A DNA stretch of 7,122 nucleotides from Muribaculaceae bacterium (GTDB lineage: Bacteria > Bacteroidota > Bacteroidia > Bacteroidales > Muribaculaceae). The notes beneath the pieces are model-generated. The model did no database searches, was not told the origin of the DNA, and worked only from the letters and a program-made list of their open reading frames with translations. The translations under genes and the position numbers were made by a program. The stretch is taken from positions 1 to 7,122 of the forward strand of contig JAIDJJ010000446.1 of the NCBI GenBank assembly GCA_029052265.1, in the 5' to 3' direction. How positions within the stretch are numbered: the stretch's first letter is position 1; every line of letters begins with the position of its first letter. Positions 1 to 4,645 of this stretch are shown here, one piece after another.

Positions 1-472
1 CCCCCTGGTTGCGGTTCTGGTAGCCGTTGTTCGGACGCTGCTGGTAACCGTTGTTCGGACGCTGCTGGTAAGTGTTCTGTCTCGGCTGGTAACCCTGGCG
101 TGGCTGATAGCCCTGACGTGGCTGATAGCCACCCTCGCCATTCTGTTGGAAACCGCCTTCGGCAGATGATTCGGTCTTTTCCCCCTCGCCTTCAGATGCG
201 GGACGCTGCTGATAAGGCTGCTGATAAGAGGGACGGTCATAATGATTGTTGAAATTGTTTCGGTTGTAGCCCTGTGTACGCTGCTGATAGCCGTAAGGAC
301 GCTGCTGATAACCCTGGCGGTCGCCATATGTGCGGTTGAACTGCGGACGCTCGCCTGTCTGGTGGTCATCGTTAGGATAATTAACCTTTTCGTAGCGGTT
401 TTCTGTATCTCCGCCTTCTGATGCGGGAGAAACTCCGATTCTCGGACGTTTGGGTTTCTTTTCTGATTCCAT
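1..472 (-). CDS. N-terminal part of a Q/R/G/Y-rich protein, probably an RsuA/RluB-type rRNA pseudouridine synthase (cut by window edge)
   Basis: An open frame starts at ATG 472 and runs off the left edge without a stop, giving 157 visible residues. It opens MESEKKPKRPRIGV and then becomes a low-complexity, probably disordered, positively charged tail rich in Gln, Arg, Gly, Tyr, Asn and Pro. GYQPRQ-type units lie at about residues 115-132 and QQRPNNGY units at about 135-151, with a Ser/Glu-rich patch at 92-106. No catalytic domain is in view. From memory, Bacteroidales RluB/RsuA pseudouridine synthases carry such N-terminal extensions before the S4 and synthase domains, which would act on 23S or 16S rRNA; that identity is inference. 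Other candidates are an RNA helicase or another RNA-binding protein with a disordered tail. The coding frame itself is well supported by a consensus promoter upstream and an uninterrupted, strongly biased composition. It is a separate transcription unit from adk. Confidence 0.6.
   Translation of the reverse strand, partial: MESEKKPKRPRIGVSPASEGGDTENRYEKVNYPNDDHQTGERPQFNRTYGDRQGYQQRPYGYQQRTQGYNRNNFNNHYDRPSYQQPYQQRPASEGEGEKTESSAEGGFQQNGEGGYQPRQGYQPRQGYQPRQNTYQQRPNNGYQQRPNNGYQNRNQG
17..121 (-). repeat. Short in-frame tandem repeats in the low-complexity tail
   Basis: Two adjacent 24-nt units at 17-40 and 41-64 differ at one base and encode the octapeptide QQRPNNGY. A degenerate stretch follows, then two 18-nt units at 86-103 and 104-121, which differ at three positions and encode GYQPRQ, with the start of a third copy from 122. 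All unit lengths are multiples of three, so copy-number change would keep the reading frame. The repeats belong to the coding region and have no spacer structure. Confidence 0.85.
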
Positions 473-666
473 CGTAGCAAAATTCTATTTTCTTACATAG
501 TCTTTATATGCCCTCACGGCGCAAGACTTCAGAAAGGGGTTATTGATTTTTGTTGTTTTGAGTTTTTGTGCGGTTTTATAAATTAATTATTTACATGTCA
601 ATTAATTAAAATAAACGACATCAAAATTTCACAGGCAACGGACATAAAATGCCGTCACCGATGTTG
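473..666 (-). promoter_or_regulatory. Long untranslated leader of the left-edge gene
   Basis: The stretch between the promoter at 667-698 and the start at 472 holds no gene I can support. It is A/T-rich around 570-620, including AATTAATT at 581-588 and again at 600-607. It contains the 5'-end hairpin at 634-659. The last bases before the ATG are A/T-rich without a clear Shine-Dalgarno, as is usual in Bacteroidota. I do not recognise a riboswitch class in it. Confidence 0.45.
634..659 (-). promoter_or_regulatory. Hairpin at the 5' end of the leader of the left-edge gene
   Basis: In the minus-strand RNA, GGUGACGGCAU pairs with AUGUCCGUUGCC around a UUU loop. This gives 11 base pairs, two of them G-U, with one bulged U. 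It begins within a few bases of the start point predicted from the promoter at 667-698, so it would cap the 5' end of a leader of about 185 nt. No U tract follows. RNA stabilisation or a regulatory role are both possible; function is inference. Confidence 0.4.
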
Positions 667-698
667 CAAAATTAATAAAAAAATCCGTCACACACAAG
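667..698 (-). promoter_or_regulatory. Bacteroidota-type promoter for the left-edge gene
   Basis: On the minus strand, CTTG (695-698, three of four bases of the TTTG -33 box) is followed after exactly 20 bases by TAATTTTG (667-674), an exact match to the -7 form TAnnTTTG. It lies between the adk terminator hairpin and the gene, where a promoter is needed. The predicted start point is near 660. Confidence 0.65.
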
Positions 699-706
699 AC
701 TTTGAG

Positions 707-748
707 AAGCACAAAGCTCTTTTTATTGACAAAAAGAACTTTGTGCTT
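707..748 (-). terminator. Hairpin terminator after adk
   Basis: The arms AAGCACAAAG (707-716) and CTTTGTGCTT (739-748) continue inward through TTTTT (720-724) and AAAAA (731-735), closing on a six-base loop. The single irregular position is a G-U pair in minus-strand RNA but a C-A mismatch on the plus strand, so the structure suits a minus-strand transcript. It begins 5 bases after the adk stop. The bases right after the stem are not a strong U tract, so termination may be imperfect or factor-aided. Confidence 0.7.
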
Positions 749-753
749 AAATG

Positions 754-1347
754 TCATGATTTGCGGCTGACCCCGGTTTTTTCCTCAATGCCTTTCGCTA
801 TGGATTCAAAAATCTCATCTACGACACCACTTCCGTTTACAGGCATATACTTCCCTTCGCGGTGATAATATTCACGCAACGGGGAGGTCTGGCTATGATA
901 CACTTCCAGACGCTTCTTGATAGTTTCCAAATTATCGTCTGCCCTGCCGGTCTCTTTACCTCGGTTAAGCATACGCTCCACAAGCTCCTCTTCCGGGACT
1001 TCCAGTCCCACCACAGCATGCAGGTCGGTTCCACGCTTCCGGAGCAGCTCTTTCAACGCCTCCGCCTGAGGAATGGTACGGGGGAAACCATCGAATATGA
1101 CACCATCTTTCCCTTTTGCCTCTTTCTCAAGGACATCGTCAAGGATGCTTATCATAAGGTCATCCGGGATAAGCTGACCCTGTGAGATATACTCCTGCGC
1201 AACTTGCCCGAGTTCTGTTCCGCGCTTTATATGATCGCGCAAGACCTCACCTGTAGAAATATGGTGAAGTCCGTATCCGTCTATTAGTTTTGCACTCTGT
1301 GTGCCCTTACCGCTGCCGGGGGCACCAAAAAGAACGAGATTCAACAT
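754..1347 (-). CDS. adk: Adenylate kinase
   Basis: Cytosolic enzyme that interconverts ATP + AMP and 2 ADP, setting the adenylate balance. The 197-residue protein shows the whole family signature: P-loop GAPGSGKGT at residues 8-16, the AMP-site Thr32 and Arg37 in STGEVLRD, GQLIPDD at 57-63, DGFPRT at 86-91, Arg125 and Arg129 in ERMLNRG, and GRADDN at 134-139 followed by Arg146. The LID is the short type (GKETGRADDN) with no cysteines, so it binds no zinc. The C-terminal tail GIEEKTGVSRKS looks slightly longer than the roughly 190 residues I expect in related species. The start at 1347 is fixed by the P-loop lying eight residues in. It lies 104 bases downstream of hpt, and with no consensus promoter seen between them it is probably co-transcribed with hpt. 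A strong hairpin follows its stop. Identification is secure. Confidence 0.97.
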   Translation of the reverse strand: MLNLVLFGAPGSGKGTQSAKLIDGYGLHHISTGEVLRDHIKRGTELGQVAQEYISQGQLIPDDLMISILDDVLEKEAKGKDGVIFDGFPRTIPQAEALKELLRKRGTDLHAVVGLEVPEEELVERMLNRGKETGRADDNLETIKKRLEVYHSQTSPLREYYHREGKYMPVNGSGVVDEIFESIAKGIEEKTGVSRKS

Positions 1348-1451
1348 AATTGTCTTCTATTGAGTAATTGATTAGGTTGTCAGAATTTAGGCGTGCTTAG
1401 TGCACGTTGAATCATATCCGCAATTAAAAAAGTTCAGCATCCTTCCAAGCG
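1348..1451 (-). other. hpt-adk intergenic spacer
   Basis: The 104-base gap has a small hairpin (CGTGC 1392-1396, GCACG 1402-1406, five-base loop) and a T6 run on the minus strand just upstream of it rather than after it, so it is not a convincing terminator. I find no TAnnTTTG box here. The simplest reading is that hpt and adk share a transcript. Confidence 0.4.
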
Positions 1452-2000
1452 TCAGTCCGCCACCACATAAATATCCTTCAGATTCCTCACTTTCCCATCC
1501 AGGTCAAGACCGTACCCGATAATGAATTTCGGTGGGATCTCGAAAGCCACATAGTCGGGACGGAATCCCGTCTTGCTGCTTTCAGGCTTGTGAAGAAGAG
1601 TGGCGAAACGCACAGACTCCGGATTTCGCTTCTTCAGATCCGCTACCATGCACGAAGCTGTGAGTCCGGTGTCGACTATATCTTCTATGATCACCACGTT
1701 TCTGCCGTCGATGTCTTCATTCAGACCTATGAGCTGCTTAACACAGCCGGTAGACGACATTCCGTCATAACTTTTGTAACGCACGAACGAAACGGTGCAG
1801 TCATTGATTCCCGCCTCACGGATGAGATCAGCGGCAAACACAAATGCGCCGTTGAGAACACACAGGAACAGTGGGCTCTTTCCAGCGAGGTCTCTCCGGA
1901 TCTCTGACGCCACACGTTTCACCTGCTCTTCAATCTCCTCTCTTGTCAGATACGGCACAAACGTGAGGCCGTCGACCACAACTTTTTTATTCTCTTCCAT
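1452..2000 (-). CDS. hpt: Hypoxanthine phosphoribosyltransferase
   Basis: Purine-salvage enzyme that joins hypoxanthine (and usually guanine) to PRPP, giving IMP or GMP and pyrophosphate in the cytosol. The 182-residue protein carries the type I PRTase PRPP loop VVIIEDIVDTGLT at residues 102-114, with acidic pair Glu106-Asp107 and presumed base Asp110. It also has the pyrophosphate-loop LNGA at 49-52, the flexible-loop SYDGMSSTG at 77-85, and a C-terminal purine site around KFIIGYGLDLDGKVRNL. Length is normal for bacterial Hpt. The start at 2000 puts the coding region about 55 bases after the predicted transcription start of its own promoter (2062-2093). It is the first gene of a probable hpt-adk unit, a pairing I recall from Bacteroidales genomes and one that makes sense for purine nucleotide balance. 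Substrate preference between hypoxanthine and guanine cannot be read from the sequence. Confidence 0.96.
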   Translation of the reverse strand: MEENKKVVVDGLTFVPYLTREEIEEQVKRVASEIRRDLAGKSPLFLCVLNGAFVFAADLIREAGINDCTVSFVRYKSYDGMSSTGCVKQLIGLNEDIDGRNVVIIEDIVDTGLTASCMVADLKKRNPESVRFATLLHKPESSKTGFRPDYVAFEIPPKFIIGYGLDLDGKVRNLKDIYVVAD

Positions 2001-2014
2001 CGGTATATAATAGA

Positions 2015-2064
2015 TTGCCTTATCTATTCCGGGGTTAACTATCTGCCGGATATAGATAAGGCAA
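2015..2064 (-). repeat. Inverted repeat between the secreted-protein gene and hpt
   Basis: TTGCCTTATCTAT at 2015-2027 is mirrored perfectly by its reverse complement at 2052-2064. The arms extend inward by TCCGG/CCGGA with one bulged base and enclose a 13-base loop that contains GTTAAC. The outer end of the right arm overlaps the last bases of the hpt -7 box (2062-2069), and the left arm ends 14 bases before the hpt start. Read-through RNA from the upstream gene could fold the full stem as a terminator, but no U tract follows. RNA started at the hpt promoter would lack most of one arm. As DNA it could be an operator. Confidence 0.7.
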
Positions 2065-2093
2065 AATTAATAAAATGACACGGATTGTGCAAA
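2062..2093 (-). promoter_or_regulatory. Bacteroidota-type promoter for hpt-adk
   Basis: On the minus strand, TTTG (2090-2093) is followed after 20 bases by TAATTTTG (2062-2069). Both match the Bacteroidota vegetative promoter pattern exactly. It starts 9 bases past the stop of the upstream gene, so nearly the whole intergenic gap is given to controlling hpt. The predicted start point is near 2056. Confidence 0.75.
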
Positions 2094-2102
2094 TCTAAAT
2101 TG

Positions 2103-3227
2103 TCAGATACGCACTTTTTTACCGCCTATGATATATATACCTTTCGGCAATGATGAGATTTGCTCGTCGGTAGCGTCGTCATATAGGCGTATGCCTGTCA
2201 TGGTATAAACCGTCCTGGGTGCGGCAACTTCATCACTTCCGATCTCATCTACTCCTGAGAGATAAGCATCGTGTGTCTTCACGCATTTCAGCTCATCGTC
2301 ATACCAGCCGGGGACATTAATATATGCAGTATTTGCAGGTATATAGTCAAGCCCTTCAGCTTTGACAAAACCGAGGGAGCCGTCTTTGCATCTTCCGAGC
2401 ACACGCATATAAGACGGATTATAGGCTATACGGTTGACATGACCTGCGACATCGCTATTGAAATATTGACCCACAAGCTTATTGCCGCTCACAGAACTCC
2501 CCTTCCCTCCGACATTGAGACGGTTGTCGGATGCCGACGTGCCGACGCATTCCACAACCACCGGAGTAGCTTTTGGCACAGTACCGTCAATCTCTGTAAG
2601 CTCGACAACAGCGTTACCCACATTGCTTACATAATACATCTTCACCCCTTCGGAATATGCAGAGAAAGGGAAATCAGCATAAATTGTGGTATAAAGCCCT
2701 CCTCCGGCGTCAACATCCGGATATGCGCCGAAGAAGTTGTCGCTGTCCGCCTCTACAGGAAGCACATACCATTTACGATAGTCTCCGGTACAATTGGTCG
2801 ACATCGAGCCGTAATCCCTGTTAAGCACATTGCCGTCTCCAAGATAACGGGTGGCTTTTCCGTTTGTGCCGTATGCCATATAGAGTTTTTCGCCTTTTGC
2901 CGAACCGTTCTCACGGATTCTCAGATAATGTCCGATAATCTGATAAATTCCGGTGCCTTGTGCGGTAAGCTGATATTCATCACCTACATGATCAATATAA
3001 AAGATACTCGCCGGATCATGGCTTACATCTTCAAAGATTCGCCACAGGCGTATTGCTTGAAGATCGGCTGTGGTAGCCACAATGTCGATACTGCCACGGT
3101 TGTCAATGACGGAGGCATATCGGTTTGTCTTGTAATTCTCCACACGGTAATATCCGTCTCCCTCAAGATTGGCGAGAACCGGAAGTGTGGAAGCGGCTGC
3201 AACGATAAGCGTAAAAATTTTCTTCAT
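2103..3227 (-). CDS. Secreted protein of unknown function with a type IX-like C-terminal tail
   Basis: I prefer the ATG at 3227 to an in-frame one 48 bases upstream, because it gives a clean signal peptide, MKKIFTLIVAAASTLPVLA, with likely cleavage after Ala19. The 374-residue precursor then opens with a Tyr/Trp-rich region (about 20-160; GDGYYRVENYKTNRY, later RKWYVLPVEAD) that could be a small beta-rich or lectin-like fold, though I cannot assign a family. Residues about 175-310 follow a pattern I know from Bacteroidota surface proteins: a strand-rich module with GVKMYYV, TEIDGTVPKATPVVVE and GLDYIPANTAYINVP. The last 36 residues (VYTMTGIRL ... LPKGIYIIGGKKVRI) resemble type A C-terminal sorting tails of type IX secretion cargo. 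No enzyme motif or catalytic residue set is visible. Cysteines lie at 146, 228, 280 and 315. Likely periplasmic or surface located. It sits alone between the ompA hairpin and the hpt promoter; I found no confident promoter of its own. Confidence 0.8.
   Translation of the reverse strand: MKKIFTLIVAAASTLPVLANLEGDGYYRVENYKTNRYASVIDNRGSIDIVATTADLQAIRLWRIFEDVSHDPASIFYIDHVGDEYQLTAQGTGIYQIIGHYLRIRENGSAKGEKLYMAYGTNGKATRYLGDGNVLNRDYGSMSTNCTGDYRKWYVLPVEADSDNFFGAYPDVDAGGGLYTTIYADFPFSAYSEGVKMYYVSNVGNAVVELTEIDGTVPKATPVVVECVGTSASDNRLNVGGKGSSVSGNKLVGQYFNSDVAGHVNRIAYNPSYMRVLGRCKDGSLGFVKAEGLDYIPANTAYINVPGWYDDELKCVKTHDAYLSGVDEIGSDEVAAPRTVYTMTGIRLYDDATDEQISSLPKGIYIIGGKKVRI
2106..2213 (-). other. Type IX secretion-like C-terminal tail (within the secreted-protein gene)
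   Basis: The final 36 codons encode the pattern VYTMTGIRL, a variable acidic stretch, then LPKGIYIIGGKKVRI. The conserved layout of a Tyr/Gly turn, a GIYI strand and a terminal KKV strand matches type A sorting domains. Many gut Bacteroidales proteins carry a similar tail even where a full type IX apparatus has not been shown, so actual sorting is inference. Confidence 0.55.
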
Positions 3228-3325
3228 ATTTAAGTGGATTGCTGTTATCAAGAGTAATAAGGAGGAGGCAAACAAGAGTCACCAGTCAAAGGATTATCCG
3301 AATGATAAAGCCATAACTCGTAAAC
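3228..3325 (-). other. Upstream region of the secreted-protein gene
   Basis: From the ompA hairpin to the ATG at 3227 there are about 98 bases. A TA-N4-TTTG-like string occurs near 3286-3295 on the minus strand but has the wrong internal spacing, and no TTTG lies 19-21 bases upstream of it. I therefore do not call a promoter. Expression may come from a weaker promoter or from read-through past the hairpin. Confidence 0.35.
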
Positions 3326-3372
3326 ATTAAATTGGCCATACCGGACATTGTTTCCGATATGACCAATTTAAT
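3326..3372 (-). terminator. Long hairpin terminator after ompA
   Basis: Arms at 3326-3345 and 3353-3372 form a 20-base-pair stem around a seven-base loop. The two positions that break plus-strand symmetry become G-U pairs in minus-strand RNA, so the stem is unbroken only in the transcript of the ompA operon. It begins 47 bases after the ompA stop. The downstream side is AATTTAATGTTT, moderately U-rich. It probably ends or protects the lipoprotein-ompA mRNA. Confidence 0.75.
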
Positions 3373-3419
3373 AACGTCAAAACTTGTGAATTATTTCACA
3401 TCGTATTTGAATCTCCCGA

Positions 3420-4595
3420 TCACTCTGCGATACAGATAGCAACGCGGTTCTGTACGGGATCTGCATAAGGCTGATCCTCGATTGAACCCATGCTCTTCAC
3501 TGTGAGGCGAGAAGCGGCGATTCCATATTTTGTCTTGAGAGCCTGAGCCACTGCTTCAGCACGCTTGGCTGCAAGACGGAGGTTGTACTGCTTTGTACCT
3601 GTGCCCTTGTCTGCATAACCGGTGATGGTCACAGTTGCATTGGGATGCTCCTGGAGATAGTCAGCCACAGCTGCCACCTTTGTCATCTCCTGAGTGCTGA
3701 CGATAGCCTTGTTGATCTTGAAGAATACATCGCGGCGGAATACCTGAGCCTCTTTCTGTACGGGCTGTTCAACTGCTGCGGGAACTTCCACAACTTTCTC
3801 TATGATTCTTTCGATCACACGGGGTTCCGGCTCCTCGATAACGCGGGTGCGTGTCTCATACTTGGGACCGAAAGCATATTTCACACCTACAAGACCGTTG
3901 AAGTACCAGTCTGTGTTTGAACCCTTCTTTGAGTTGTAGTTGTCGCTGAGCGAGTTTGCCATAAGCTCGATGCCAAGCTGAAGGCGGTCTGTAACGTTGA
4001 AGTTAACGTCTACACCGAACTGACCGAGGAAACGGACTACAGAGCCGTCCCACACGTTGGCGAGAGCATTGCCGTTGGCACCCCAGATGATGCCGTTAGC
4101 CTGATCAAGGAAAGAGCCGTCGGGTGCGGTGGGACGCTGTGCGTTGAGCGCCTTGTTCACATCGTTTGCCTCATCATTGTTGAAGCCGACATTCATGCCG
4201 AGACCTGCGATAAGGTTAACCTCTACAAGACGGTTAGGATTGAAACCGCCGATAAGGTTTGTCATGTCTACAACAGCGTCGAGAGTGGGAGCTACATAGT
4301 TCCATTTCCAACGTGCGTCGTCCTGACCCTGAAGCTTCAGAATACCCTTGCTCTGCCATGCGTTAACAGCGAGGCGCATGCCAATGTAAGGATTAAACTT
4401 ATACCCTACAGCGAGCTGGGCATTGGGGCTGAGAAGCTTGCCGAAACCGCCCTCGCCCAAAGTCTCCTGCATGCCGAACTGCGCCTGACCATACCAGTGG
4501 GGCTTGAAAACATATTCGGTGACTGTTTCCTGAGCGTTGGCACAGAGACCACCGAGCAAGAGAGATGCAGTCAAAAGAATTTTATTGAGTTTCAT
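3420..4595 (-). CDS. OmpA-family outer-membrane protein with peptidoglycan-binding domain
   Basis: The 391-residue precursor has a signal peptide (MKLNKILLTASLLLGGLCANA, cleavage after Ala21) and then an N-terminal region (about 23-242) of alternating strands with aromatic ends (YGQAQFGM, AVGYKFNPYIGMRLAV, LVGVKYAF) that fits an outer-membrane beta barrel. A charged Pro/Glu/Val linker follows (about 245-285, with VIEEPEPRVIERIIEKVVEVP), then a C-terminal OmpA domain (286-391). In that domain Asp329 of TGYADKG and Arg345 of AAKRAEAV line up with the two residues that hold diaminopimelate in E. coli OmpA. It should therefore anchor the outer membrane to the cell wall, as OmpA and Porphyromonas Pgm6/7 do. 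It starts 50 bases after the lipoprotein gene, with an A-rich start region and no promoter seen between, so the two are probably one operon. A strong hairpin closes the unit. Cys18 does not form a lipobox. Family assignment is secure; any partner role with the lipoprotein is inference. Confidence 0.92.
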   Translation of the reverse strand: MKLNKILLTASLLLGGLCANAQETVTEYVFKPHWYGQAQFGMQETLGEGGFGKLLSPNAQLAVGYKFNPYIGMRLAVNAWQSKGILKLQGQDDARWKWNYVAPTLDAVVDMTNLIGGFNPNRLVEVNLIAGLGMNVGFNNDEANDVNKALNAQRPTAPDGSFLDQANGIIWGANGNALANVWDGSVVRFLGQFGVDVNFNVTDRLQLGIELMANSLSDNYNSKKGSNTDWYFNGLVGVKYAFGPKYETRTRVIEEPEPRVIERIIEKVVEVPAAVEQPVQKEAQVFRRDVFFKINKAIVSTQEMTKVAAVADYLQEHPNATVTITGYADKGTGTKQYNLRLAAKRAEAVAQALKTKYGIAASRLTVKSMGSIEDQPYADPVQNRVAICIAE

Positions 4596-4645
4596 TTGTA
4601 ATTTTTCTTTTTTGGGTTCTGTAATTATGAATTAACACTCAGAGA
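4596..4645 (-). other. Short lipoprotein-ompA spacer with A-rich translation start region
   Basis: The 50-base gap has neither a hairpin nor a TAnnTTTG box. On the minus strand the 25 bases before the ompA ATG are mainly A (AAAAAAGAAAAATTACAA), a composition that supports strong translation in Bacteroidota, where Shine-Dalgarno use is weak. This supports co-transcription with high ompA output. Confidence 0.5.

Noticed and set aside
17..121. CRISPR-like or intergenic repeats
   Set aside because: The repeats are contiguous, in frame, without spacers, and encode a low-complexity protein tail.
581..607. AATTAATT inverted repeat in the left-edge gene's leader
   Set aside because: It is A/T only, would be unstable as RNA, and is expected by chance in such A/T-rich sequence.
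754..1347. Zinc-binding LID in adenylate kinase
   Set aside because: The LID segment after residue 125 is the short form and contains no cysteines.
1392..1406. Possible terminator between hpt and adk
   Set aside because: Only five base pairs, with the T run upstream rather than downstream on the coding strand.
2271..3233. A 320-codon open frame on the plus strand opposite the secreted-protein gene
   Set aside because: It is fully antisense to a gene with a clear signal peptide and known terminal motif, its product is low in recognisable domains, and it lacks a promoter or start context.
3228..3275. An upstream in-frame ATG at 3275 for the secreted protein
   Set aside because: It would put 16 extra residues (MFASSLLLLITAIHLN) before a standard MKKIF signal peptide; the start at 3227 is simpler and normal in length.
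4533..4595. Lipoprotein signal for the OmpA protein because of Cys18
   Set aside because: The residues before the Cys (GGL) do not fit a lipobox, whereas ANA followed by Gln22 is a normal signal peptidase I site.
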